35,087 nt of DNA. Source: Gallionella sp. GTDB taxonomy: Bacteria > Pseudomonadota > Gammaproteobacteria > Burkholderiales > Gallionellaceae. The stretch lies in assembly GCA_025350705.1 (NCBI GenBank), contig JANXXH010000074.1, positions 1 through 35,087 of the forward strand, in the 5' to 3' direction. The notes beneath the pieces are model-generated. The model was not told the origin of the DNA. It saw only the letters and a list, made by a program, of their open reading frames with translations, and did no database searches. Made by a program: the position numbers and the translations under genes. Below, one piece after another: positions 9,199-17,588 of the stretch (positions are counted from its first letter, which is position 1; each line of letters starts with the position of its first letter).

Positions 9199-9651
9199 TT
9201 ACATCTTCGGCGGCCAGTTGTGCGATTCCTTCTGGCAATCCTTGCACCATGCATAGAGCGCTTCATACATCACCATGCCGTGCTTGAGCATCTCATGGTC
9301 ATCCGGAAAGATGCGGGACAGACCCAGCGAGATCGCATACACCCCGGCCGACTGGAGAGTGAGGTCCAGCCTTGAGGTATCCGCTCCTCTGACGATCTCG
9401 GCAAGCTGTTGCAATGCAGGATCAGTGAGCTGGTATTTTTTCAGGAACGCATCAAAGCTGCATAACTCCCCTGCGTGGGAGAATTCGACGCCGGGAATGT
9501 CGTAGGGGATGGCACCGGTCTCGTTCGCTACCCGCAGCACGTCACCGCTGGGCACGTACAGAAATTCCGGATCCTTGTCGATGAATTTCGCGATCAGCCA
9601 GGGACAGGCGATGCGGTCGATCTTGGGACGTTCACGTGTGACCCATTTCAT
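9199..9651 (-). CDS. ChrB C-terminal-domain chromate resistance protein
   Basis: 150 residues matching the ChrB C-terminal (Chrome_Resist) domain throughout: 'WVTRERPKIDRIACPWLIAK' at the start, FIDKDPEFLYVP, then EFSHAGELCSFDAFLKKY and the conserved 'GLSRIFPDDHEMLKHGMVMY' block. Full-length ChrB proteins are about 300 residues with an N-terminal regulatory half; this is the stand-alone C-terminal form. Family members are linked to chromate sensing or resistance, though the biochemical role of the isolated domain is unclear. It lies 35 bp downstream of a DUF3147 membrane gene, likely one operon. No ChrA chromate exporter is in the window. Confidence 0.85.
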   Translation of the reverse strand: MKWVTRERPKIDRIACPWLIAKFIDKDPEFLYVPSGDVLRVANETGAIPYDIPGVEFSHAGELCSFDAFLKKYQLTDPALQQLAEIVRGADTSRLDLTLQSAGVYAISLGLSRIFPDDHEMLKHGMVMYEALYAWCKDCQKESHNWPPKM

Positions 9652-9686
9652 GATTGGTCTCCTCGAGTATTTTTGCGACTCTTACA

Positions 9687-10037
9687 TTAGAGCAACTCTA
9701 TGCCGAAGCGGCGCACCGCGAGTGCGAACAGGCCAAAGCAAACCACGGTGATGACGATGCAGGCCAACAACGTTGGCCAGAAACCGATGCGCGGCAACAG
9801 TGCCGGAAAAGCGAGAAACATCGGCAACGTCGGGACTACGTACCAGAATGTGTACCACGCGTGATTGGCGATCTTTTCCTGTGGCTGGTTCTCGACGTAC
9901 AGCCAGATCAGCGCCAGCACGGTTACCAGAGGCAGCGCCGCAACAAAGCCGCCGAGCTTGTCGCTGCGCTTCGCCAGCTCGGATACCAGCACGACCACTG
10001 CGGCAGTCAGAAAATATTTAGTGATGATCCAGGTCAT
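9687..10037 (-). CDS. DUF3147 family membrane protein
   Basis: 116 residues with four predicted membrane helices and no signal peptide. The N-terminus MTWIITKYFLTAAVVVLVSE, then LAKRSDKLGGFVAALPLVTV and IWLYVENQ match my memory of the DUF3147 family, small inner-membrane proteins of unknown function. The ATG at 10037 is preceded by a GGGGGGAAG purine run on the minus strand, a strong ribosome site. It is followed after 35 bp by the ChrB-domain gene. A candidate sigma-70 promoter lies 230 bp upstream (10268-10296). Confidence 0.75.
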   Translation of the reverse strand: MTWIITKYFLTAAVVVLVSELAKRSDKLGGFVAALPLVTVLALIWLYVENQPQEKIANHAWYTFWYVVPTLPMFLAFPALLPRIGFWPTLLACIVITVVCFGLFALAVRRFGIELL

Positions 10038-10508
10038 GACTTCCCCCCGGAGATTATCGACAATGGAAAAAACATCTTTGCATTTTCCCTCCCGACCAAA
10101 CGAGTTTACTTACTGAAACAAACTCGATCAAGGCCTGGCTACCCCAAAAAATAAAAATTACAATCATGCCAATTCAGGCAGTGGACGAAGGAAACATCTT
10201 GGTGGATATCATGGTCTTGAGCTTGTTGTCCACGCCCTTCACTGTAACGGGAGAAGTCGCGAGGGGAAGAATAGGAAATTCAACCGCACAAGTCAACACA
10301 ACTCGCGCATTTATTCACATCAATCCGGCTTCCATCGTCAAAGCTATACTGAATCCGCGCCGCGCTGGCTCCCTTGGCAAGCATTTATCGCGTCAACACC
10401 GAAAGTACCGAATCAATTTTTTCATCCAATTGGTAAACCCCATCTATATTTGACCCCTCCGCTTTCGGTTGATGCTACCTTGATTCATTGACAGGGGGTA
10501 TCGATTAA
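10038..10508. other. intergenic region between ChrB operon and IS5 element
   Basis: About 470 bp without a convincing gene. The 95-codon plus-strand frame at 10166-10453 resembles nothing I know. The minus strand carries the candidate promoter at 10268-10296 and a short frame at about 10174-10250 (VKGVDNKLKTMISTK then a stop) that faintly recalls the end of a BON domain, too short to call. The right end, 10488-10493, holds TTGACA, interpreted below as a -35 element cut from its -10 by the IS. Confidence 0.5.
10268..10296 (-). promoter_or_regulatory. candidate sigma-70 promoter for the DUF3147-ChrB operon
   Basis: Minus strand: TTGACT (10296-10291), a 17-bp spacer, then TATTCT (10273-10268). 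Orientation and spacing suit transcription toward the DUF3147 gene at 10037, giving a leader of about 220 nt. Based on consensus only. Confidence 0.45.
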
Positions 10509-11679
10509 GGAAGGTCTGAATAAGTAACAACAAATGAGAACGACGAGTGCACATTCTGCTGTGGGAATTCGAATTGGCCGGAAATTACCCTGGCAAGGGT
10601 CATTTCGCCGGTCATTCCGGTCGATTTTCTGCTCATCAGACGCACCTCTCCTGCGGAAGCCGTAACAGATGCCGTCGCGCCATGAACAGATTCGCCAGCG
10701 CCGCCACGACGAACAGGCGATGGCCGTTCTTCACCATGCCGCGATAGTTGACCTTGGCAAAACCAAAGATGCGTTTGATGATGAGAAAAGCATGTTCAAC
10801 CTTGGCACGCACACGCGACTTCCTGCTGTTCTTCTCCCGTTCCCGTTCGCCGAGTCCATGGTTGCGAAAGCCCTTCTGGTTGGTGAAGTCACGCGCCTTC
10901 GGTGCGGCCTGAGCGATCAACTCCTTTTGGCTGGAATAGGCAGAATCGCCATACACCCGTTGCTCGTTGCCGTGCAGCAGTTGCGGGATGGCGTGTTTGT
11001 CGTGCACATTGGCAGGTGTGGCGACCACCGAGTGGATCAGCTTGGTCTTGCTGTCCACACCGATGTGCGCCTTCATGCCGAAGTACCACTGATTGCCCTT
11101 CTTGGTCTGGTGCATCTCCGGGTCGCGCGCATAGCTCTGATTCTTGGTCGAGGACGGCGCATTGATGATCGTCGCGTCGACGACAGTGCCGGTCGCAACC
11201 GCAAGCCCCTGGGTTTGCAGATGTCGGCCAACTTCCTCGAACAGGCGCTGCCCCATTCCGTGTTGTTCCAACAGATGGCGGAACTTGCACACCGTGGTTT
11301 CGTCCGGCGCCCCCTCCCGCCCCAGATCGATGCCGACGAATTCGCGCATGGACAGGGAATCATAGAGGGCTTCTTCCACCGCAGGGTCGGAGAGGTTGAA
11401 CCAGTTCTGGAGGAAGTAGATGCGCAACATGCGCTCAAGGCCAACAGGCGGGCGTCCGTTTCCGGCTTTGGGGTAGACCGGTTCGATCAGGGCACACAGG
11501 GCAGACCATGGCACTACCCGATCCATCTCGGACAGAAACGCCGCGCGTCGCGTCGTCTTGCTGTAGCGGTCAAAGCTGCCTGCAGAGAGTGTTGTTTGTT
11601 TCATCGTTCTGCTCCGTTTGTTCGATCTTCGCTTCTGACATCATGAAACGAAATCGTTCAGGACTTAATCAGAGATTCC
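10509..11679 (-). mobile_element. IS5-family insertion sequence, 1171 bp
   Basis: Left end GGAAGGTCTGAATAAGT (10509-10525) and the inverted right end GGAATCTCTGATTAAGT (minus strand, 11679-11663) match at 14 of 17 bases. The element is flanked by TTAA at 10505-10508 and 11680-11683, a 4-bp target duplication as usual for the IS5 group. It contains one intact transposase gene on the minus strand. Clean ends, an open frame and a preserved target duplication suggest a fairly recent insertion. Confidence 0.92.
10636..11604 (-). CDS. IS5-family transposase
   Basis: 322 residues, the normal length for the IS5 group. The N-terminal helical region (MKQTTLSAGSFDRYSKTTRR) is followed by the DDE core: first Asp in 'TGTVVDATIINAPSS', second in 'RVYGDSAYSSQ', Glu in 'RAKVEHAFLIIKRIFG'. 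YFGMKAHIGVDSKTKLIHSV is the conserved block between them. The start at 11604 has a GGAG ribosome site. No frameshift or stop is seen, so the enzyme is probably active. Its large plus-strand shadow frame was ignored. Confidence 0.97.
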   Translation of the reverse strand: MKQTTLSAGSFDRYSKTTRRAAFLSEMDRVVPWSALCALIEPVYPKAGNGRPPVGLERMLRIYFLQNWFNLSDPAVEEALYDSLSMREFVGIDLGREGAPDETTVCKFRHLLEQHGMGQRLFEEVGRHLQTQGLAVATGTVVDATIINAPSSTKNQSYARDPEMHQTKKGNQWYFGMKAHIGVDSKTKLIHSVVATPANVHDKHAIPQLLHGNEQRVYGDSAYSSQKELIAQAAPKARDFTNQKGFRNHGLGEREREKNSRKSRVRAKVEHAFLIIKRIFGFAKVNYRGMVKNGHRLFVVAALANLFMARRHLLRLPQERCV

Positions 11680-11719
11680 TTAACATAGGATTCTTCGGAC
11701 TATCAATGGTGCACGCTAA

Positions 11720-12919
11720 ATGTTGAAGCTTACACACAAGTCCAGGGGCCGACACTTCCTGCAAATCCCCGGCCCTACCAACGTACCCGATCGCGTGCTC
11801 AAGGCCATAGACAACCCGACCATCGACCATCGCGGACCCGAGTTCCAGACTATCGGCAAAAAAGTGCTCTCCGACATCAGGAAAATTTTCCAGACGGAAG
11901 GCCCGGTGATCATTTATGGCGCGTCGGGCACCGGCGCCTGGGAAGCGGCTCTGGTCAACACCTTGTCGCCGGGCGACAAGGTGTTGATGTACGAGACCGG
12001 CCACTTTGCAACATTGTGGAAAAGGTTGTCCGAACGCATGGGCCTCGATACCGAATTTCTCCCCGGTGACTGGCGACATGGCGTGGATGTTGCGCAGATA
12101 GCGGCGCGCCTGGAACAGGACAGCAAGCACCAGATCAAGGCCGTGTGCGTAGTGCATAACGAGACCTCCACCGGCGTGACCTCGGACATTGTGGCAGTGC
12201 GCCGCGCTATCGATCACGCCAGACATCCGGCCCTGCTGATGGTGGATGCGATCTCTTCCCTGGCCTCCACCGATTACCGGCACGATGAGTGGGGAGTCGA
12301 TGTCTCCGTATCTGGCTCGCAGAAAGGCCTGATGCTGCCCCCCGGCTTGGCATTCAATGCGCTCAGCAAAAAAGCGCTAGCCGCGTCCAAATCCGCGAAG
12401 CTGCCAAAATCCTACTGGACGTGGGACGATATGCTCGAGTCCAACAAGAACGGCTTCTGGCCCTATACGCCGCCGACCAACCTGCTCTACGGCCTCTCCG
12501 AAGCATGCGACATGTTGCTGGAGGAGGGTTTGGCAAATGTCTTTGCACGCCATGAGCATTACGCCGAAGCCACCCGGCGCGCCGTCCGGGCCTGGGGTTT
12601 GGAGATTTTATGTGCGGATCCGGCCTCATACAGCTCCACTCTCACGGCCGTACTGATGCCGCCGGGTCACGATGCTGACAAATTTCGCAAAATCGTTCTC
12701 GACAACTTCGACATGTCGCTGGGCACCGGTCTGGCCAAGCTCGCCGGCAAGGTGTTCCGCATCGGCCACCTCGGCGACTTCAACGAGCTGACGCTGATGG
12801 GTACGCTCGCCGGTGTGGAGATGGGACTGGCGCTGGCCGGCGTCCCGCATCAACCGGGCGGCGTGTCGGCAGCGATGGACTATCTGGTCGGCGTTGCCGG
12901 CAAGCGCAACGCGGCGTGA
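11720..12919 (+). CDS. class V PLP aminotransferase (serine- or aspartate-glyoxylate type)
   Basis: 399 residues covering the whole class V fold. Visible are the substrate/PLP N-terminal motif QIPGPTNVPDRVL, GASGTGAWEAALVNTLSPGD, HNETSTGV, the cofactor Asp in LLMVDAISSLAS, and the Schiff-base lysine in SVSGSQKGLMLPPGL. The C-terminal FRIGHLGDFNEL matches alanine/serine-glyoxylate aminotransferases and the related aspartate-glyoxylate enzyme BhcA, so it should transfer an amino group to glyoxylate; the donor cannot be fixed from sequence. It leads an apparent operon with a tripartite tricarboxylate transporter and a GlcG-like protein, which suggests use of an imported small carboxylate. No clear ribosome site precedes ATG 11720. 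The IS5 element ends 40 bp upstream. Confidence 0.9.
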   Translation: MLKLTHKSRGRHFLQIPGPTNVPDRVLKAIDNPTIDHRGPEFQTIGKKVLSDIRKIFQTEGPVIIYGASGTGAWEAALVNTLSPGDKVLMYETGHFATLWKRLSERMGLDTEFLPGDWRHGVDVAQIAARLEQDSKHQIKAVCVVHNETSTGVTSDIVAVRRAIDHARHPALLMVDAISSLASTDYRHDEWGVDVSVSGSQKGLMLPPGLAFNALSKKALAASKSAKLPKSYWTWDDMLESNKNGFWPYTPPTNLLYGLSEACDMLLEEGLANVFARHEHYAEATRRAVRAWGLEILCADPASYSSTLTAVLMPPGHDADKFRKIVLDNFDMSLGTGLAKLAGKVFRIGHLGDFNELTLMGTLAGVEMGLALAGVPHQPGGVSAAMDYLVGVAGKRNAA

Positions 12920-13020
12920 CAAAAAAGTGATTAACAATATTTATTTGAGCTGGACACTTTTGTAATGAGCTGTTGGGGTATTGGAAACTACGACTTGTAA
13001 ACTTATTGGGGGAGAAAATA

Positions 13021-14046
13021 ATGAGATTGACTATGTTTAAATCATTCAACAAGTTTTGCCTGCGGCCGCTCAGCGGCGCGCTCTTGCTCTGCGCCATCGC
13101 GGCACCCGCACTGGCCGATTGGGAGCCCACCAAAACGGTGGAGATCATCGTTCCTGCAGGGGCCGGCGGCGCTGCGGACCAGATGGCGCGGACGATACAG
13201 GGCATCGTCGTGAAGCATCAGCTGATGAAGCAGCCTATGATGGTCATCAACAAGTCCGGTTCGAGTGGTGCCGAGGGAATCATGGACGTCAAGGATGCCA
13301 AAGGCGATCCCCACAAGCTGATGGCGGCGTTCTCCGCGATATACACACTGCCGGTCGCAGTCAACCTGCCGTTCAACTGGCGCGACCTGAATCCGGTGGC
13401 GATGATCGCGCTGGATGAATTCCTGCTTTGGGTCAATGCCGAAACGCCTTACAAGACGCCGAAGGAATACCTCGCCGCGGTGAAAGCCGCGCCTCCCGAT
13501 ACTTTCAAGATGGGCGGCACCGGCTCGAAGCGCGAGGACCAGATCATTACCGTCGCGCTCGATAAGGTCGCAGGCACGAAATTCACCTACATTCCCTACA
13601 AGAGCGGAGCCGAGGCGGCGACCCAGCTGGTGGGCAAGCACATCGAGTCCAACGTGAACAACCCCAGCGAAAACATTGCCCAGTGGCGTGCCGGCGAAGT
13701 GCGCGCGCTGTGTGTGTTCTCCGCTCAACACATGGTTTACAAGGACAAGATCACCGCCGACCAGTCGTGGGCGGATATCCCCACCTGCAAGGAGTCCGGT
13801 GTCGATGTGGAATACCAGATGCTGCGCGGCTTCTTCATCCCCGGCGGGACTACCAAGGAGCAGGTTGCGTATTATGTCGACTTGCTGAAGAAGGTGACTG
13901 CCACTGCGGATTGGAAAGAATATATCTCCAAGCAGGCTCTCAAGGACGTTTTCCTGACCGGGCCGGAATTCGTCAAGTTTCTCGAGAAGGATGAGGCTTT
14001 CAACACCAAACTGATGAACGAAGCCGGATTCGCGCACAAGGAATAA
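13021..14046 (+). CDS. tctC: TctC-type tripartite tricarboxylate transporter substrate-binding protein
   Basis: 341 residues from ATG 13021, chosen because GGGGGAGA lies just upstream; an earlier in-frame Met at 12973 lacks such a site. The signal peptide runs to about residue 33 (cleavage after AAPALA), then mature DWEPTKTVEIIVPAGAGGAA, the typical N-terminal strand and substrate-loop motif of the Bug/TctC family (PAGxGGxxD). GGTGSKREDQI and IPYKSGAEAATQLVGKHI are the other family blocks. It should bind a carboxylate in the periplasm and deliver it to TctAB, encoded directly downstream. The Asp expected to contact the ligand is present in GGAADQM. The ligand is unknown. Confidence 0.93.
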   Translation: MRLTMFKSFNKFCLRPLSGALLLCAIAAPALADWEPTKTVEIIVPAGAGGAADQMARTIQGIVVKHQLMKQPMMVINKSGSSGAEGIMDVKDAKGDPHKLMAAFSAIYTLPVAVNLPFNWRDLNPVAMIALDEFLLWVNAETPYKTPKEYLAAVKAAPPDTFKMGGTGSKREDQIITVALDKVAGTKFTYIPYKSGAEAATQLVGKHIESNVNNPSENIAQWRAGEVRALCVFSAQHMVYKDKITADQSWADIPTCKESGVDVEYQMLRGFFIPGGTTKEQVAYYVDLLKKVTATADWKEYISKQALKDVFLTGPEFVKFLEKDEAFNTKLMNEAGFAHKE

Positions 14047-14073
14047 TAACGGCGCCAGCCGGGGAGATGGAGC

Positions 14074-14583
14074 ATGGAACAGAAGCAGGACGGCCCTTCG
14101 GGCGGCGGACTGTCCCACAGCACGGCAGAGGCCATCGCATCGGTGTGCATATTCGCCATCGGCGTGGTGATGATCGTTTCCAATTACAGGATCGGCGCGG
14201 GCTGGGCCAGTGACGGTCCGCAGTCGGGATATTTTCCGTTGCGCATCGGGGTGATACTCTGCCTCGCCAGCCTTGCGGTGCTGTTCAGGTCGGTGTTCGG
14301 CAAGCAGCGCGATCGCGGGATATTCGTCACCTGGCAAAAACTCAGGCCGGTGTTGCTGGTATTGCTGCCCACCGCGGTGTTTGTGCTGGCGATCAAATTT
14401 ATCGGCATCTATGTCGCCTCCACGCTGTTCATCGCTGCCTTCATGCGCGTGATGGACAAGAGCATCTGGTGGAAAATACTGCTGGTCAGTATTGGCGTGA
14501 ATGTGCTGCTGTTCTGGATGTTCGAGATACAGTTCAAGGTGCCGTTGCCCAAGGGGCCGCTCGAAGCCCTGCTCGGCTACTGA
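14074..14583 (+). CDS. tctB: TctB-type small membrane subunit
   Basis: 169 residues with four membrane helices separated by a charged central loop (KQRDRGIFVTWQKLRP), the layout of TctB. It starts at ATG 14074 behind GGGGAGATGGAGC and sits 27 bp after tctC and 25 bp before tctA. TctB is the small, poorly conserved membrane partner of TctA; its assignment here depends mostly on position, size and topology, supported by the typical 'GxGxxxDGPQSGYFPLRIG' near the first helix pair. Confidence 0.9.
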   Translation: MEQKQDGPSGGGLSHSTAEAIASVCIFAIGVVMIVSNYRIGAGWASDGPQSGYFPLRIGVILCLASLAVLFRSVFGKQRDRGIFVTWQKLRPVLLVLLPTAVFVLAIKFIGIYVASTLFIAAFMRVMDKSIWWKILLVSIGVNVLLFWMFEIQFKVPLPKGPLEALLGY

Positions 14584-14608
14584 CACTTACACCCAAGCGA
14601 ACCTCATC

Positions 14609-16126
14609 ATGAATGAACTGGATGCATTGTTTCACGGGTTTGCGATTGCGCTGACCTGGTACAACATCGGCATGATGGTGATCGGCATCGTGCTGGGCAT
14701 CATCATCGGCGTGTTGCCCGGTCTGGGCGGACCGAATGGCGTGGCGATCCTGCTGCCGCTCACTTTCACGATGCCGCCCACTTCGGCGATCATCATGCTC
14801 TCCTGCATCTATTGGGGTTCGCTGTTCGCCGGTGCGATCACCTCGGTACTGTTCAACATTCCCGGCGAGACCCACTCGGTGGCCACGACCTTCGACGGTT
14901 ATCCGCTGGCCCAACAGGGGCGCGCCGGAGAGGCGCTGACCGCATCCTTTACCGGATCATTCTTCGGCGCACTGGTGGCCGTGCTGCTGATCACCTTCCT
15001 CGCGCCGCTGGTGGCGAAGTTCGCGCTGAAATTCGGACCCCCGGAATTCTTCGCGGTGTTTCTGCTCACCTTCTGCAGCTTCGTCGGTACCGGCAAGGAT
15101 CCTTTCAAGTCCATCATCTCGATGATGCTGGGCTTCGGCCTGGCGGCGATCGGCATGGACATCGTGAGCGGCGAGTTGCGCATGACGTTCGGTTGGTCGG
15201 AACTGCTGCGCGGCATCGATTTTCTGGTCGTGGTGATCGGGTTGTTCGGCCTGGGCGAAATACTGTTCAGCATGGAAGATGGTCTGGCCTTCGAGGGCAA
15301 GAGCGCCAAGATCAACACCAAAGTAGTGCTGGAGACCTGGAAAAAATTGCCGAAGTATTGGCTCACGCTGATCCGCAGCGCGGCCATCGGCTGCTGGATG
15401 GGGATCACCCCCGGCGGCGCCACTGCCGCCTCGTTCATGGGCTATGGCATCGCCAAGCGCTTCTCGCCCGATGGTGACAAGTTCGGCACCGGTCAACTGG
15501 AAGGTGTCATCGCCCCGGAGACCGCCGCGCATGCATCCGGCACTGCGGCGCTGCTGCCGATGCTGGCGCTGGGCATACCCGGCTCGGCCACCGCCGCAGT
15601 GCTGCTGGGCGGGCTGATGATCTGGGGGCTGCAGCCGGGGCCGCTGCTGTTCGTCGAACAAAAGGAATTTGTCTGGGGCCTGATCGCCAGCATGTATTTG
15701 TCCAACATCGCCGGCCTGATCATTGTTCTGAGCACGGTGCCATTGTTCGCGGCGATCCTGCGCATCCCTTTTGCCATCATCGCACCGGTCATCATCGTGG
15801 TCTGCGCGATCGGAGCCTACACCGTGCACGGCGCCATGCTCGACATCTGGTTCATGCTGCTGTTTGGCATCGCTGGGTATGTGCTGAAGAAACTGGATTA
15901 CCCGCTCGCGCCGCTGGTGCTGTCACTGGTACTGGGCGACCGAGCCGAAGTCGCGTTTCGCCAGACCATGATGGGCAGCAAGGGTGGGCTGGGCGTGTTC
16001 TGGTCTAACTGGCTGGTCGGCACCATCACCACCTTGGCGCTGGTCATGCTGTTCTGGCCGGTACTGGCTTTTGCCTGGCGCAAACTCCGCCGGTCGCAGA
16101 ACGGCGCAGCTGGCAGCACCACGTAA
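14609..16126 (+). CDS. tctA: TctA-type large membrane permease
   Basis: 505 residues from ATG 14609. A longer in-frame extension from 14501 overlaps tctB and is rejected. It begins MNELDALFHGFAIALTWYNI and shows the two conserved TctA motifs: IGVLPGLGGPNGVAILLPLT near the N-terminus, and GIPGSATAAVLLGGLMIWGL in the second half. WMGITPGGATAASFMGYGIA and the EGVIAPETAAHASGTAALLP block are also family hallmarks. About twelve hydrophobic segments are visible. It forms the sodium- or proton-coupled permease with TctB, receiving substrate from TctC. Confidence 0.96.
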   Translation: MNELDALFHGFAIALTWYNIGMMVIGIVLGIIIGVLPGLGGPNGVAILLPLTFTMPPTSAIIMLSCIYWGSLFAGAITSVLFNIPGETHSVATTFDGYPLAQQGRAGEALTASFTGSFFGALVAVLLITFLAPLVAKFALKFGPPEFFAVFLLTFCSFVGTGKDPFKSIISMMLGFGLAAIGMDIVSGELRMTFGWSELLRGIDFLVVVIGLFGLGEILFSMEDGLAFEGKSAKINTKVVLETWKKLPKYWLTLIRSAAIGCWMGITPGGATAASFMGYGIAKRFSPDGDKFGTGQLEGVIAPETAAHASGTAALLPMLALGIPGSATAAVLLGGLMIWGLQPGPLLFVEQKEFVWGLIASMYLSNIAGLIIVLSTVPLFAAILRIPFAIIAPVIIVVCAIGAYTVHGAMLDIWFMLLFGIAGYVLKKLDYPLAPLVLSLVLGDRAEVAFRQTMMGSKGGLGVFWSNWLVGTITTLALVMLFWPVLAFAWRKLRRSQNGAAGSTT

Positions 16127-16142
16127 TTAAGGGGGAAGTAAA

Positions 16143-16586
16143 ATGAGCAAAGCACAACCCGGATTGCGACTGACCAGCAAGATCTGCCTGAACCTTGCAG
16201 TGGTCAAGGCAATTGCCGCTGCTGCCGAAGAGGAAGCCATCAACAACAACTGGAAAGTGAGCATCGCCATCGTCGACGATGGCGCCAACCTGCTCTATCT
16301 GCTGCGCCTGGACGGCGCACACATCGCCAGCGCCGATGTCGCGCATGGCAAGGCCAGAACTGCGATGCGCTATAAACGTTCGTCCAGGGCACTGGAAGAA
16401 GCGGTGGCCGGCGGCCGCACTGCACTGGTTGCGGTGGAGGGGATCACACCTTTGCAAGGAGCTGTGCCTATCGTCCACGAGGGCGACATCATCGGAGCCA
16501 TCGGTGTATCTGGAGTGCTTCCTGCACAGGACGAGCAAATCGCGACTGCCGGCGCGAACATGCTGGTGAAACTGCTGGGGCCATAG
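16143..16586 (+). CDS. GlcG/HbpS-like protein
   Basis: 147 residues, full length for the GlcG/HbpS (DUF336) family. Blocks seen: NLAVVKAIAAAAEEEAI, 'VSIAIVDDGANLLYLLRLDG', IASADVAHGKARTA and the C-terminal GAIGVSG. It starts 17 bp after tctA with AGGGGGAAG before ATG, so it is almost certainly co-transcribed. There is no signal peptide. Family members accompany glycolate and other hydroxyacid utilisation genes or bind haem; the exact function is not settled. Together with the class V aminotransferase this points to C2/C3 carboxylate metabolism. Confidence 0.88.
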   Translation: MSKAQPGLRLTSKICLNLAVVKAIAAAAEEEAINNNWKVSIAIVDDGANLLYLLRLDGAHIASADVAHGKARTAMRYKRSSRALEEAVAGGRTALVAVEGITPLQGAVPIVHEGDIIGAIGVSGVLPAQDEQIATAGANMLVKLLGP

Positions 16587-16688
16587 ACAAACTGGCTCTG
16601 CGCACCCGTCTTACCAAGGCAACGCAACAACAGATCAGCGCAGCGCCAAGTCTTGCATGGCAAGCATGATCATGCACCTTACTTTTTC

Positions 16689-17546
16689 TCATCGCGTGCC
16701 ATTCGCTTTCTGCTTCTCCAGTATCACCAGCGCGATGCCGCCGAGTATGGCTATGGACGACAATAGCAGGCGTATTGTCAAGGTCTCTCCGAGAAAGAAG
16801 ATGCCGCCCAGCGCCGCAATGACCGGGACACTGAGTTGCACTGTCGCAGCCTTGGTGGCTTTCAACGCCGGTAATGCTGTGTACCAAATAGCGTAGCCGA
16901 TCCCGGAAGCCAGCGCGCCCGATGCAACTGCGTACCCTACTCCGGCACTATCCAGCGAGGTGCGGGCCATCATCAAGACATTCAAAGCTGCCGCGATAGG
17001 AACTGCACGCAGGAAATTCCCAGCTGTTACCCTGGTGGGATCACCACCTAATTTTTTTCCACGTAATGAATAGATGCCCCATGCGACACCGGCACCCAAC
17101 ATCAACAACGAGCCAATCACCGGCGGAGCAGAAAGCCCCGGTAGCAGAAGTCCGACCAGTCCCGCGAGCGCGAGCACAAGGCCGACCAGTTGCAATCTGT
17201 GCAGACGTTCACCGGCCCAGATGCCGTGGCCGATCATGGTTGCCTGTACAGCGCTAAACAGCAGCAGCGCACCTGTTGCCGCAGGCAGGCTGACATAGGA
17301 AAAAGAAAAACCCGCCGCATAAGCAAACAATGCGAATGCCGATAGCCAGTTGCCTTTGCCGACCGCTGAGCCGCGACTGATGCGCACGACCAGCCAGAGC
17401 ATCAGCGCGCCGGAGATCAAGCGTATCGTGGTGAAGCTGGCCGCATCGATGCTGGTGTGCTTGAGTGCGGCGCGGCACAACAGTGAGTTGCCAGCGAAGG
17501 CGATCATCGCCAGTGTCGTCAGGATGATCAAACGTGGATGGGGCAT
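16689..17546 (-). CDS. EamA/DMT-superfamily transporter
   Basis: 285 residues with ten membrane helices and two EamA repeats. AFAGNSLLCRAALKHTSIDA near the start and IWYTALPALKATKAATVQLS in the second half are typical. These proteins export or import metabolites such as amino acids; the substrate cannot be told from sequence. The last 60 residues match three intergenic remnants at 1127-1225, 3573-3760 and 5816-5945. It converges with the GlcG-like gene and is followed by an MFS gene upstream on the same strand (43 bp gap), so the two transporters may be co-transcribed. Confidence 0.93.
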   Translation of the reverse strand: MPHPRLIILTTLAMIAFAGNSLLCRAALKHTSIDAASFTTIRLISGALMLWLVVRISRGSAVGKGNWLSAFALFAYAAGFSFSYVSLPAATGALLLFSAVQATMIGHGIWAGERLHRLQLVGLVLALAGLVGLLLPGLSAPPVIGSLLMLGAGVAWGIYSLRGKKLGGDPTRVTAGNFLRAVPIAAALNVLMMARTSLDSAGVGYAVASGALASGIGYAIWYTALPALKATKAATVQLSVPVIAALGGIFFLGETLTIRLLLSSIAILGGIALVILEKQKANGTR

Positions 17547-17588
17547 CGGTCTGTTCCTTCACTGGCAGAGTGGCGTGATGATCTCACA

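Larger units (their letters stand above)
10488..11691 (+). promoter_or_regulatory. promoter of the aminotransferase operon split by IS5
   Basis: TTGACA at 10488-10493 is a perfect -35. If the IS5 element and one TTAA copy are removed, exactly 17 bp separate it from TAGGAT at 11686-11691, a fair -10 located about 29 bp upstream of the aminotransferase ATG at 11720. As the sequence stands, these halves are about 1.2 kb apart. The bases now 17 bp upstream of TAGGAT are ACTTAA, a poor -35. Inferred from consensus and the target duplication. Confidence 0.6.

Noticed and set aside
10166-10453. 95-codon plus-strand frame before the IS5 element
   Set aside because: No ribosome site, no family pattern, and it lies over a candidate minus-strand promoter.
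10669-11646. 325-codon plus-strand frame opposite the IS5 transposase
   Set aside because: Shadow of the transposase, which has its DDE motifs on the minus strand.
13042-14586. 514-codon minus-strand frame opposite tctC and tctB
   Set aside because: His/Arg/Gln-rich shadow of the strong plus-strand genes; no family resemblance or ribosome site.
14501-14608. upstream extension of tctA
   Set aside because: It overlaps tctB in another frame and reads CCCSGCSRYSSRCR-like; the ATG at 14609 gives the normal TctA N-terminus.
14957-15829. 290-codon minus-strand frame opposite tctA
   Set aside because: Low-complexity His/Gln/Arg composition typical of antisense frames in GC-rich genes.
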